A DNA stretch of 64,000 nucleotides, taken from Cognatishimia coralii. Its GTDB lineage: Bacteria; Pseudomonadota; Alphaproteobacteria; Rhodobacterales; Rhodobacteraceae. Location of the stretch: contig NZ_JBBGAZ010000002.1 of assembly GCF_037478305.1 (NCBI RefSeq), positions 62,001 through 126,000 on the forward strand, written 5' to 3'. The notes under the pieces are model-generated. The model saw only the letters and a program-made list of their open reading frames with translations, did no database searches and had not been told where the DNA came from. Position numbers and translations under genes: made by a program. Positions 41,980-51,033 of the stretch are shown here, piece after piece; positions within the stretch are counted from its first letter, which is position 1, and every line of letters starts with the position of its first letter.

Positions 41980-42678
41980 ATGCCTCAAACCCTTGTGACC
42001 GCTGATGAAAACTCCACATCCGACCAGAAAGTCGTCACGATCCTGCGGCAGCGGATCATGGATGGTTCGCTGAAAGCGGATACAAAAATCAGCGAAGTGC
42101 TTGTGTCAGAAATGCTGGACGTCTCACGCACGCCTGCCCGCATGGCGTTGCAGGCTTTGGAATCCGAAGGGTTGATCCGTAAGCGTGAGGGGCGTGGCTA
42201 TACGGTCTTGTCCTTTGACTCACACGAGTTGGCGCAGGCCTATGAGGTGCGTGGCGTACTCGAAGGTCTGGCCGCGGGCACTTTGGCCCGTGAAGGCATT
42301 GATGAAGCCCTCGCAACAGACCTCCGTCAGATCATTGAGGACATCGACACCGTGCTGGCGAGCGATCAGGACCCCGCCCAGCGCGTAACCGGATTTCAAT
42401 CGCTGAACCGCGACTTTCATCAGGCCATCATGGCGGCCGCCGACAACCGCTTTATTGGCCATGCCTATCAACGGCTGGCGCATCTGCCTTTGGTCAGCCT
42501 CGGCTCTGTCGTTTTCAATGCCAACAAAGCCGAAGAAGAGATTACGCGCCTCAAGTTTGCCAATATGCAGCATCGTTTGATCCTCGACGCGATCCTCAGA
42601 CGCGATGCGATGCGGGCGGAAAGCCTGATGCGAGAGCATGCAAATCAGATCCCGATTTACACGGATCTTTTGGTTTAA
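41980..42678 (+). CDS. GntR family regulator, FCD subfamily
   Basis: A 232-residue regulator with an N-terminal winged helix (VVTILRQRIMDGSLKADTKI, SEVLVSEMLDVSRTPARMAL, LIRKREGRGYTV; about 18-75) and an all-helical FCD domain with the metal-ligand pattern FHQAIMAAADN, HRLILDAI and REHANQ. Divergent from pobA; probably senses 4-hydroxybenzoate or a related acid and controls pobA, replacing the usual AraC- or IclR-type PobR. Downstream genes are 70 bases away and could also respond. Confidence 0.9.
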   Translation: MPQTLVTADENSTSDQKVVTILRQRIMDGSLKADTKISEVLVSEMLDVSRTPARMALQALESEGLIRKREGRGYTVLSFDSHELAQAYEVRGVLEGLAAGTLAREGIDEALATDLRQIIEDIDTVLASDQDPAQRVTGFQSLNRDFHQAIMAAADNRFIGHAYQRLAHLPLVSLGSVVFNANKAEEEITRLKFANMQHRLILDAILRRDAMRAESLMREHANQIPIYTDLLV

Positions 42679-42748
42679 ATCCGCCCCTTAGAGTGATCCG
42701 TCAAAGACTTTCCCGCGTAACAGTCCCAAACCACGGCGAGGGACGCAG

Positions 42749-43297
42749 GTGCGATTTGGTTCGGTTTTCAGTCAGAGTGCCCCTAAAGCAGCCTCTGTAG
42801 CGGCTTGTCTTCTGACAGGTGGCATGAGCGTTGCGGATGACATCGCGCCTCTGCCTCTGACCCAGATTGAGGATGCCCAGATCTCGGCACAGGACACGGT
42901 GACATGGCTGGGCTTTCGCGTGTTTGACATCGCGGTCTTTACCCCAAACGGTGCGCGCTATGATCCGACTGAACCCGCCGCAATAGAGCTGAAATACGCG
43001 CGCCGGTTCTCCAAGAAGAGCCTGACCACCGCGACGATGGAAGAATTTGACCGCCTTGAGGGAACGCAAACGGATCACCCTCAGATCGCGCGTAAGCTGC
43101 AATCCTGCTTTGCCGACGTCGGCCCCGGAGACAGATTCCTCGCGATTGGTTCCGCAAGAGACCGCGTGGCGCTTTATCGAAACAACCGGCAGACCTGCCG
43201 CCTGACCCATCCAAATATTCGCGCACGGTTTCTGGATATCTGGTTGTCGCTGGACAGCCGTTTTCCCGCCGTATCCCGCCGACTGCGAGGCCTATGA
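42749..43297 (+). CDS. Chalcone isomerase-like periplasmic protein
   Basis: A 182-residue protein with a signal peptide (to about residue 29, GGMSVA-DD). The body has VTWLGFRVFDIAVFTPNG and AIELKYARRFSKKSLTTATMEE pieces typical of the bacterial chalcone-isomerase-like (Chalcone_3) family, which lacks flavonoid activity and may bind fatty acids. First gene of a three-gene operon with an MFS transporter and a short-chain dehydrogenase, each overlapping the next; similar sets occur beside fatty acid modification genes in other proteobacteria. Confidence 0.75.
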   Translation: MRFGSVFSQSAPKAASVAACLLTGGMSVADDIAPLPLTQIEDAQISAQDTVTWLGFRVFDIAVFTPNGARYDPTEPAAIELKYARRFSKKSLTTATMEEFDRLEGTQTDHPQIARKLQSCFADVGPGDRFLAIGSARDRVALYRNNRQTCRLTHPNIRARFLDIWLSLDSRFPAVSRRLRGL

Positions 43298-44499
43298 TGC
43301 GCGCTCCGGCGATTGGGCTCTTTGCGATGGGGCTGGCCGCGGCTGGCCTGCCTTTGTACATTCATCTGCCGCGCTATGCCGAAGTCGACCTTGGGCTGAG
43401 CCTTGCAACCGTCGGCGCCATCTTGCTGGGCCTCCGCATCTTGGACTTTGTGCAGGATCCGGTTTTGGGATGGATGGTAGACCGCTACCCAAACCGAAAG
43501 CGCAGCTTTGTCGCGCTGGCCGTCACCGGCCTCGCCCTCGGGTTTCTGTGCCTGTTTTCTGTCGCGCCACCCATCGCGCCCATCCCTTGGTTGATCCTGG
43601 TGCTGGCTCTGGTTTTCACCAGCTTCAGCCTGGCTTCGATCCTGTTTTACGGCCAAACCCGCGCGCTCAGTGACGGCGATGCACCTCAGGCGATGATCTC
43701 TGTCGCCAAATGGCGCGAAGGGGGGAGCCTGCTTGGCATCATCCTTGCCGCATCCTTGCCGATCTGTCTCGGGTATGTGGGATTTGGCATCGCCCTCATG
43801 GGTCTTATTTTTGTCGCGGGACTGTTCAGTAGACCTCTTTGGACGACCTCTGTTCAGGTTGAGGAAAAGCTGAACTTCAAAGCGCTGATTGCGTCTGGCG
43901 GAGGCAACCTCTTGCTGTTGACCTGCGTCAATACTTTGCCTGTTGCGATCACCTCGACGCTCTTCGTTTTCTTTGTCGAAGACCGCCTCATGCTGCCTGA
44001 CGCCGCAGGCCCCTTTCTGATCGTCTTTTTCCTCGCAGCCGCCCTGTCCATCCCGGTCTGGACCAAAGCCGCAGCCCGCATCGGCCCGCGCCTGACCTTG
44101 GTCGCCGCCATGAGCCTCGCCATCGCGAGTTTCGGATGGGCGGCAACTTTGACGGGCGGAGAAGCCACCGCCTTTGCCATCATCTGCATCGGGTCAGGCT
44201 TTGCCGCAGGGGCGGATATGTTGATATTGCCGGCCCTGTTTTCATCAGTCCTGGCGCGCGCCGATTTGCAGGCGGGGCAGGCCTTTGGGTTCTGGTCCTT
44301 TGCCAATAAAATAACGCTGGCACTGGCCGCAGGAGTGGTGCTGCCCATTCTGGATCGGCAAGGATTTCAATCCGCCACCGAAAACTCTGCCGAAGCGCTC
44401 GCCAGCCTCACGCTGCTCTATGCTCTGATCCCCTGCGGGTTAAAGATCCTTGCGATTTTGATCACCCTCACCCTGCCAAAAAAGACCTTCCAATCATGA
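43294..44499 (+). CDS. Major facilitator superfamily transporter
   Basis: A 401-residue membrane protein with about 12 hydrophobic helices. The LGLRILDFVQDPVLGWMVDR segment after helix 2 is the hallmark of the GPH/MelB-like branch of MFS. It begins ATGATG, overlapping the previous stop, and its own end overlaps the SDR start. Substrate unknown; in related gene sets a role in membrane-lipid handling has been suggested. Confidence 0.85.
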   Translation: MMRAPAIGLFAMGLAAAGLPLYIHLPRYAEVDLGLSLATVGAILLGLRILDFVQDPVLGWMVDRYPNRKRSFVALAVTGLALGFLCLFSVAPPIAPIPWLILVLALVFTSFSLASILFYGQTRALSDGDAPQAMISVAKWREGGSLLGIILAASLPICLGYVGFGIALMGLIFVAGLFSRPLWTTSVQVEEKLNFKALIASGGGNLLLLTCVNTLPVAITSTLFVFFVEDRLMLPDAAGPFLIVFFLAAALSIPVWTKAAARIGPRLTLVAAMSLAIASFGWAATLTGGEATAFAIICIGSGFAAGADMLILPALFSSVLARADLQAGQAFGFWSFANKITLALAAGVVLPILDRQGFQSATENSAEALASLTLLYALIPCGLKILAILITLTLPKKTFQS

Positions 44500-45212
44500 C
44501 CAAGCTTGCAAAAACCTATTGGATTATCGGTGCCTCAGAAGGGTTGGGCCGCAGTCTGGCGAAAAAGCTGTCGGCTGAGGGCTGCGCATTGGTTTTGTCG
44601 GCGCGCTCGGAAAGTCGCTTGCGGGATATCGACGTTGAGGATGCCCAGATCCTGCCGATGGACCTCACCGATCAAGCCTCGGTCGACGCAGCGCTTTCGA
44701 AGCTGCCGGACATTGACGGAGTGATTTATTGCGCGGGAGCATATGATCCTATGACGGCGCAAAACTGGGACCGCGACAAGGGTCTCTTTATGATGGATGT
44801 AAACGTGCTTGGCGCAATGCGTGTGTTACCCGATATCGTGTCCCGCTTTGTGACCAAAGATGCAGGCCACATCGTCCTGATCGGCTCGCTTGCCGCCTAC
44901 CACGGCCTACCCGGAGCTGTCGGCTACAGCACCAGCAAAGCCGCGCTGATGCATTTGGCCGAGAACCTTTACCTTGATCTGAAATCCACGAATGTGAGGG
45001 TGCAAGTCACCAATCCGGGCTTTATCGAGACCCGCCTCACGCAGAAAAACAGCTTTCAGATGACGCAGCTAATGACGCCCAACGTGGCCGCCGATAATGT
45101 AATCCGCAACATGAAACGCCGCAAATTCCGCACAGCCTTTCCTTATCCCTTCGCGGGCGTCTTTCGCCTACTACGCCTATTTCCGGATAGCTGGGTTAGA
45201 AGGTTCTTTTAA
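44496..45212 (+). CDS. Short-chain dehydrogenase/reductase
   Basis: A 238-residue SDR. The cofactor motif is WIIGASEGLGRSLA (9-22, variant of TGxxxGxG), with CAGAYD for NAG, catalytic Ser131, Tyr144 and Lys148 (GYSTSKAALM). The C-terminal third is basic (RRKFRTAFPYPFAG). It ends the chalcone-isomerase-like/MFS/SDR operon and overlaps the convergent aminotransferase stop by 4 bases. Substrate unknown, possibly a lipid-derived carbonyl. Confidence 0.88.
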   Translation: MTKLAKTYWIIGASEGLGRSLAKKLSAEGCALVLSARSESRLRDIDVEDAQILPMDLTDQASVDAALSKLPDIDGVIYCAGAYDPMTAQNWDRDKGLFMMDVNVLGAMRVLPDIVSRFVTKDAGHIVLIGSLAAYHGLPGAVGYSTSKAALMHLAENLYLDLKSTNVRVQVTNPGFIETRLTQKNSFQMTQLMTPNVAADNVIRNMKRRKFRTAFPYPFAGVFRLLRLFPDSWVRRFF

Positions 45213-46492
45213 CCCAATTGCGCCACCGCGTTTGCCGCCTGCGAAATCGCATGTGAGGTCATCTCCATGTCCGCATCCGTGAGCGCCAAGGACGGATATG
45301 TCTTGCCCGGAGACTTAAAGATCCCATGCGCGCGCAATGTATCATTCCATGCTTTTCCTGCCCCAGCATCGCCCGCAAGCACATCTCGATACGTGCGTGG
45401 CTTGGCGTCTGTAAACACGATCTCAAACAAGGTGGGATCGCCGACGATACGGTATCCGATGCCCACCGGATCCAGCGCTTTGCGGATCATATCCTGGACC
45501 TGATGACCAAACCCGCGCAGCTTCTCGTACTGGCCCTCGCGTCGCAGGATCTCGAGGCTCTTGATCCCCGCGATCGCCGCCACCGGATTGCCTGAGAGCG
45601 TGCCAAGCTGCATGAGCCAACCATCTGCACCGACCACCGCCTTATCAAAATGCGCCATGATGTCCGCGCGCCCAACAATGGCTGCCAGCGGAAAGCCCCC
45701 ACCGATCACCTTGCCCAAGGTGCAGAGATCCGGCGTCACGCCATAGAGTTCCTGCGCGCCGCCATAGGCGAAACGAAAACCTGTCACCACCTCGTCAAAG
45801 ATCAGGACGATGCCGTATTTGTCGGCCTCCTCTCGCAAGAGCTGCAGGAAACCCGGTTCCGGCGGAATGATCCTTTGAAGAGGCTCAACGATGATACCGG
45901 CCACCTGCCCCTCATACTCCGCTAAAAGAGAGCGAATGTAGTCGGGATCATTAAACGGTGCGATCAGCATTTCATCTGCGACGCTTTGGGGAATGCCCGC
46001 ACTGTCAGGGATCGCTTGCGGGAAATTCACCTGCTTCACGGGGGCAAGGCTCATCTGCGCCTCGGCGCTCATCCCGTGATAGCCGCCTTCGAATTTCACG
46101 ATCTTGTCGCGTCCGGTGAAGGCCCGCGCGAGGCGCATAGCGTACATATCCGCCTCTCCGCCCGAGGACACATAGCGCAGCTGCTCGCCACAGGGCATCG
46201 CGTTTACGATATCCTCAGCCAGTTCCACGCCCAGCGCATTGTTGGCGAAAAACGTCTGACCCTTGGGCAGCTGCTCTAATACAGCTTCGAGCACCTCCGG
46301 GTGGCCGTGGCCCAAGAGCATCGGACCAGAGCCGATCAGATAGTCGACATATTCATTCCCATCCTCATCCCAAACGCGGGACCCTCGGCCTTCACGGATG
46401 AACATGGAGGGATCGAAATTGCCAAAGCCCCCAGCGGGCAAAACGGCTTTGGCCCGGGCGGCCCATTCGGCTTGGGTGGTCATGCGCTGCAT
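45209..46492 (-). CDS. Class III aminotransferase (glutamate-1-semialdehyde mutase-like)
   Basis: A 427-residue PLP enzyme: SGGEADMYAMRLARAFTGR, GGYHGMSAEAQMS, IIVEPLQRIIPPEPGFLQLL, FDEVVTGFRFAYGG and the Schiff-base lysine in TLGKVIGGGFPLAAIVG. It resembles HemL but lies in a catabolic operon with an enolase-superfamily enzyme and a flavoprotein dehydrogenase, so it probably transaminates an amino acid or aldehyde intermediate, not tetrapyrrole precursor. The start at 46492 has GGAG 6 bases upstream; an ATG three codons later is possible. 3 bases separate it from the upstream gene. Confidence 0.88.
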   Translation of the reverse strand: MQRMTTQAEWAARAKAVLPAGGFGNFDPSMFIREGRGSRVWDEDGNEYVDYLIGSGPMLLGHGHPEVLEAVLEQLPKGQTFFANNALGVELAEDIVNAMPCGEQLRYVSSGGEADMYAMRLARAFTGRDKIVKFEGGYHGMSAEAQMSLAPVKQVNFPQAIPDSAGIPQSVADEMLIAPFNDPDYIRSLLAEYEGQVAGIIVEPLQRIIPPEPGFLQLLREEADKYGIVLIFDEVVTGFRFAYGGAQELYGVTPDLCTLGKVIGGGFPLAAIVGRADIMAHFDKAVVGADGWLMQLGTLSGNPVAAIAGIKSLEILRREGQYEKLRGFGHQVQDMIRKALDPVGIGYRIVGDPTLFEIVFTDAKPRTYRDVLAGDAGAGKAWNDTLRAHGIFKSPGKTYPSLALTDADMEMTSHAISQAANAVAQLG

Positions 46493-46495
46493 GGG

Positions 46496-47614
46496 TTACT
46501 CCAATGTAAGATCCGCGGCGCCCAGGGCTTGGGCGTCGACAGTGATACCAAGGCCCGCACCCTCGGGCGGGGCAATACGGCCGTTTGCGCGTTCAGGCGC
46601 GGTGGGGGCCAGACGCGGCGAGACATAGGACGACAGATCACAGGTATTCAGCACCCGCGCCGGATCGGTCGACGCCGCCAAATGCAAGAGCGCCGCCGTG
46701 GTGATATCGCTGCCCCATGTGTCCTCGACACACATCTTTGCGCCGAGATAGAGACATATATCCCGCGCCCGCCGTGTCGCCGAAAGCCCGCCATATTTTG
46801 ACAGTTTCAACGCTACCGCATCCATACAGCCGCGCTCATGCGCCTCTAACATCGACGGGATGTCATGCGCGTTCTCGTCCAGTTTCATCGGCAGGCCCGT
46901 AGCGTCGCGTACCCGCGCGCAATCGGCAATCGTGGCGCAGGGTTGCTCGAGCATGATGTCCAGATGCGCCACAGCACGGCCGACCCGGGTCGCGTCCAAG
47001 GACGTCGCGCCGCAGTTCCAATCGCCATAGACCAGCGGCCCCGGCCCGACGGCCTCGCGCACTTTGGTCAGGCGCTCAACGTCGGTGGTCCAATCCCCTG
47101 ATGCGCCAAGTTTGACCTGAAACTGGGTGATGCCGGTCGCCTGCGCCTCAAGCGCGATCTTCACCATGTCATCAGGTGCGATACAGGTGATCGAATGATA
47201 CAGCGGCGTGTCCGCCGCCCGTCGCCCGCCCATCAGCGCATAAAGCGGCAGGCCCGCGACCTGCCCCGTCAGATCCCACAACGCGATATCGAGCGCTGAT
47301 TTCGCATAGCGGTGGTCCTGCAAAAACGCATCGGCCTTGGCGATCAGCGCTTCAGGCCCGATGGGATCGGCGCCGATCAACACAGGCGCAAGCTCTTGGA
47401 GTGCGGGCGCCACGCCACGCGCATAGGCAGGCAGGTAATGCGGGATCGGGCAGACTTCGCCCCAGCCCACAAGCCCCGTATCCGTCTCAACCGCAAGCAC
47501 GACGCTCTCGACCGTGTCGCAGGTTTTGCCCTCAGCCATGTAATAGGCCTCATGGCTGGTCAGCGGCACATGCCAGAGACTAATCCGCCTGATTTTATGT
47601 CCCGAGCCGCTCAT
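46496..47614 (-). CDS. Enolase-superfamily enzyme (mandelate racemase / muconate lactonizing group)
   Basis: A 372-residue enzyme. Catalytic lysines appear at K168 (FQVKLG) and K270 (ALKLSKYGG); metal ligands at D198 (YGDWN), E223 (LEQPC) and D246 (KLDEN), then EDTWGSDI. The Q-x-K form in place of K-x-K, and the EDTWG end motif, recall 4-hydroxyproline betaine 2-epimerase (HpbD) and cis-3-hydroxyproline dehydratase. So racemisation or dehydration of an amino acid or betaine is likely. It is coupled by ATGA overlap to the flavoprotein gene and followed by the aminotransferase. Confidence 0.85.
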   Translation of the reverse strand: MSGSGHKIRRISLWHVPLTSHEAYYMAEGKTCDTVESVVLAVETDTGLVGWGEVCPIPHYLPAYARGVAPALQELAPVLIGADPIGPEALIAKADAFLQDHRYAKSALDIALWDLTGQVAGLPLYALMGGRRAADTPLYHSITCIAPDDMVKIALEAQATGITQFQVKLGASGDWTTDVERLTKVREAVGPGPLVYGDWNCGATSLDATRVGRAVAHLDIMLEQPCATIADCARVRDATGLPMKLDENAHDIPSMLEAHERGCMDAVALKLSKYGGLSATRRARDICLYLGAKMCVEDTWGSDITTAALLHLAASTDPARVLNTCDLSSYVSPRLAPTAPERANGRIAPPEGAGLGITVDAQALGAADLTLE

Positions 47615-50073
47615 GCCGCATCCGTCCTTGGCAGTTTGCTGGCGGGATCATAGGCCGGTTCACCCAGCACTTTGGCCGCGCGCGGGCTGCCATGGATGAT
47701 CACGGTCAGGTCGGTTCCAGGCGTGGCGGCCTCGGGTTTGATATAGGCAAAGGCCAGGATCTTGCCCACGGTTGGCCCAAAGACCACCGAGGCCGTGGAC
47801 CCGACGACCCGGTCCCCGAGCATCACCGCTTCGCCGCCGTGGCCATCGGTTTCACCGTCTTCGTCAATCGCGAGATAGGCGCAGACCCAAGGCATGTCGC
47901 CTGCCTCGGCCTGTGCGGCGCTTACGCGGGTGGCCTCGACCCCCAGATAGTCCTTATCGAGCTTGGCAAACCGCATAACGTCAGCTTCTGGCAGGGTCAC
48001 TTCATTGGTCAATTCACCCGCGCCTTTGAACCCTTTCTCCATCCGCAAGGCATTCATCGCAAAGCTGCCATAGTCCTTGATGCCATGCGCCTCACCAGCG
48101 GCCCAGAGCGCGTCATAGACCTGAAGCGCACCCTCGCGGGGGATGTGGAATTCCCAACCAAGTTCGCCTGCATAAGACATGCGGAAGGCCCAGAGGGTGA
48201 CGCCAGCCACGGTGATTTCACGCGCCTTAAGCCAAGGGAAACCGGCATTGCTCAGATCCGCATCAGTGCAGGCCGCCAGCACATCGCGCGCTTTGGGGCC
48301 GTTCAACGTCAGCGCTGCCCAATCGTTTGACCTCAGGATGATCTGGGCATCCTCACCGTCTTGATGGGTGCGCAGATGATCCATCAAACGCTGTTCGAAG
48401 AAGGCCGCACAAACGAGATAGAATCGACCCTCTTCCAGCTTAACAACGGTGGTTTCAAGCTCGATCCGGCCGCGTTTGTTGAGCATATGGGTGAGTGTAA
48501 TGCTCCCCGGTTTCTGCGGCAGTTTGTTGGCGACCAAACGGTCAAGCAAAGCCTCTGCCCCGGGACCTGCGACCTCGACCTTGGTAAAGGCCGAGATATC
48601 CATGATCCCAACCGCCTCACGCACGGCCATGCATTCATCGGCGATGATGTCGTGCAGAGGGGATCGTTTGAAGGAATAGATATCCTCGGCTGGCGTGCCC
48701 TCTGACGCGAACCAGCGGGGGCGTTCGTGGCCAAAGACCTCCTCAAAAACTGCACCCTTTTCCTTGAGGCGATCATACATCGGCGACGGTTTCACCGGAC
48801 GCCCCGCGAGACGATTGAAGTGCGGGAAAGGGATTTCGTGACGTAGGCAGTAATCCTCTTTGGCTTTGATCACCTGCCATTCCTTGGTGGCGTATTCGCC
48901 AAAGCGGCGCGGATCATAGTCGCGCATGGAAATATCCGCCGCCCCATGCACCATCCAGCGCGCCAGCTCGCGCGTCAGACCCGGACCCCAGCCGATGCCG
49001 ATTTGCGTGCCACAGCAGCACCAGTAGTTCTCGACACCCGGTGCTGGACCGATCAGAGGGTTGCCGTCCGGAGGATGCGAAATCGCGCCATGAACGTCTC
49101 GGCTGATGCCAAGCTCGGCAAAGATCGGCATGCGATTGAGGCTCTCTTCGAGGTATGGCATCACGCGATCATAGTCTGCGTCAAACAGCCAGTTCTCGTA
49201 CTCCCATGGGCAGTGATCATGCCAAACCGAGTTCGGATTTTCCTTCTCGTAAATCCCGATCAGGCCCTTCTTCTGCTCCATCCGAATATAGCCCGAGACC
49301 TTGCGGTCGTCGCGAATGACCGGCAGCTCGGTTTCTAGATCCTGAAACTCTGGCACCTCTTCGGTGACAAAGTAGTGGTGGGTCATCGAAGTCATCGGCA
49401 ATTGCAGCCCCGACCACTCGCCCATCTGCCGCGCATAGGTGCCGCCCGCGTTCACCACATGCTCACAACGGATAGTGCCTTGATTGGTCTCGACGACCCA
49501 TTCGTGGCCCTGCTTGGTGATGTTGGTCGCCTGACAGCGACGGATGATCTTGACCCCTTTGGCCCGCGCGCCTGCCGCCATCGCCATGGTGACATTGGTC
49601 GGATCAACGTGCCCATCGTCCGGCGTATGGAGCGCACCGAGTACGCCGTCGAGGTTATAGAAAGGATGCAGCTCGGCAATCCGATCCGTGCCGACAAGCT
49701 CGATATTGAAGCCCAAAGAGCGGCCAACAGCTAGCGTGTGTTTCAGCCAATCCATCTCGTCTTCGGTATAGGCCAGACGGAAAGACCCACAACCATGCCA
49801 GGTCACCGCTTGGCCCGTTTCAGTCTCTAATCCACCGGAATAGAGCCCGATATTGTAGTCCACGCATTTGCCCAGCGAGAAACTAGAGGTCGAATGGGTG
49901 ATCTGCCCAGCCGCATGCCAGGTCGACCCAGACGTCAGTTCTGCCTTTTCCAGCAGGACGGTGTCTGCCCCCCACCCTTCATGCGCCAAGTGATAGGCAA
50001 GGCCCACGCCCATGACGCCCCCACCGACGATAACCACCCGCGCGTGGCTGGGTACTTTTGCGCTCTCGGACAT
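47611..50073 (-). CDS. Dimethylglycine/sarcosine dehydrogenase-like flavoprotein
   Basis: An 820-residue protein: N-terminal FAD domain (VVIVGGGVMGVGLAYHL, 13-29) with the covalent-flavin histidine in GSTWHAAG (H53), the FAO_M linker (about 375-430), and a C-terminal GcvT-type tetrahydrofolate domain (about 440-800) with FRMSYAGELGWEFHIP. This is the plan of dimethylglycine dehydrogenase, which demethylates N-methyl groups. Start ATG 50073, GAGGA upstream. First gene of its operon and divergent from the RpiR regulator (72 bases). Acting after the Rieske enzyme across the gap is likely. Confidence 0.93.
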   Translation of the reverse strand: MSESAKVPSHARVVIVGGGVMGVGLAYHLAHEGWGADTVLLEKAELTSGSTWHAAGQITHSTSSFSLGKCVDYNIGLYSGGLETETGQAVTWHGCGSFRLAYTEDEMDWLKHTLAVGRSLGFNIELVGTDRIAELHPFYNLDGVLGALHTPDDGHVDPTNVTMAMAAGARAKGVKIIRRCQATNITKQGHEWVVETNQGTIRCEHVVNAGGTYARQMGEWSGLQLPMTSMTHHYFVTEEVPEFQDLETELPVIRDDRKVSGYIRMEQKKGLIGIYEKENPNSVWHDHCPWEYENWLFDADYDRVMPYLEESLNRMPIFAELGISRDVHGAISHPPDGNPLIGPAPGVENYWCCCGTQIGIGWGPGLTRELARWMVHGAADISMRDYDPRRFGEYATKEWQVIKAKEDYCLRHEIPFPHFNRLAGRPVKPSPMYDRLKEKGAVFEEVFGHERPRWFASEGTPAEDIYSFKRSPLHDIIADECMAVREAVGIMDISAFTKVEVAGPGAEALLDRLVANKLPQKPGSITLTHMLNKRGRIELETTVVKLEEGRFYLVCAAFFEQRLMDHLRTHQDGEDAQIILRSNDWAALTLNGPKARDVLAACTDADLSNAGFPWLKAREITVAGVTLWAFRMSYAGELGWEFHIPREGALQVYDALWAAGEAHGIKDYGSFAMNALRMEKGFKGAGELTNEVTLPEADVMRFAKLDKDYLGVEATRVSAAQAEAGDMPWVCAYLAIDEDGETDGHGGEAVMLGDRVVGSTASVVFGPTVGKILAFAYIKPEAATPGTDLTVIIHGSPRAAKVLGEPAYDPASKLPRTDAA

Positions 50074-50145
50074 TTGCAAGATTCCTCTGTAGAGAGTCGT
50101 GTTTTCTCTCGACAGGCTAAGCAAACATTTATACCATCGTCAATC

Positions 50146-51033
50146 ATGAATGGCACAAATGTATCTTTATCTATTCTCGACCGTCTCTCTGATGACTGGG
50201 ACGAGCTGACGCCAGAGGCGCAAAAGGCAGCGCGCTATGTGCTGGAGAACCCACAGGATGTGGGCGTGTCCACCGTGCGCGAAATCGCTGAAGCGGCGCA
50301 GGTGAAGCCCAACACATTCGTGCGCATGGCGCGGCAGATGGGCTATGACGGATACGAGGATTTCCGCGCGCCGTTTCGTGATGCCATTAGACGTGGCGGG
50401 ATGAGTTTCCCCGACCGTGCACGCTGGCTGCAGGACATTCGCAAGTCGGGCGGGCTTGGCGGGCTTTACGCCGACATGATGGAAGCCACGCTCAGGAATA
50501 TCGAAGAGAGCTTTGCGACGATCTCGGCAGAACAGCTTCAAACCGCCGCCGAAGCGATCTGGAACAGCAAGCAGGTCTTCACCCTGGGCGTCGGCGTCAA
50601 CAACGCCATCGCGCGCAATTTCACCTATCTGGCCTCGACCGGCATGAGCGATTTCCACGCGATCCCGCGTCCCGGCTCGACCGCCGTTGATGACTTGGCA
50701 TGGGCGAGCGACACCGATGTTCTGATCGCCATCACCTGCCGCCCTTATCGCAGCGAAGTGGTTGAGGCCGTCGAGATCGCAAAATCCCAAGGTATGACCA
50801 TCGTCGCAATCTCTGACAGCCCAGCGAGTCCAATCATCCGAGCCGCAGATCACGGCTTCGTCGTCGGCGCGGAAAGTCCGCAGTTCTTTCCCTCGACCGT
50901 CGCCATTGTAGCCTTTCTCGAGACGCTGCTTAGCTTTGTTATCTCGGTCGCCTCTGACGAAATCGTCGACAGGGTCGACCGCTTTCACGCCCGCCGCCAT
51001 GCGTTGGGGCTTTATGTGGAGGAGCCAACGTGA
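50146..51033 (+). CDS. RpiR/MurR family transcriptional regulator
   Basis: A 295-residue regulator with an N-terminal helix-turn-helix (LTPEAQKAARYVLENPQDVG, VSTVREIAEAAQVKPNTFVR, MARQMGYDGYEDFR; about 18-80) and a C-terminal SIS domain (VFTLGVGVNNAIARNFTYL, ITCRPYRSEVVEAVEIAK, ISDSPASPI). I took ATG 50146; a longer frame upstream runs into the divergent gene. The SIS domain usually binds a sugar phosphate, but RpiR members in roseobacters also control amino acid and betaine genes. Coupled to the Rieske gene (GTGA overlap). Confidence 0.9.
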   Translation: MNGTNVSLSILDRLSDDWDELTPEAQKAARYVLENPQDVGVSTVREIAEAAQVKPNTFVRMARQMGYDGYEDFRAPFRDAIRRGGMSFPDRARWLQDIRKSGGLGGLYADMMEATLRNIEESFATISAEQLQTAAEAIWNSKQVFTLGVGVNNAIARNFTYLASTGMSDFHAIPRPGSTAVDDLAWASDTDVLIAITCRPYRSEVVEAVEIAKSQGMTIVAISDSPASPIIRAADHGFVVGAESPQFFPSTVAIVAFLETLLSFVISVASDEIVDRVDRFHARRHALGLYVEEPT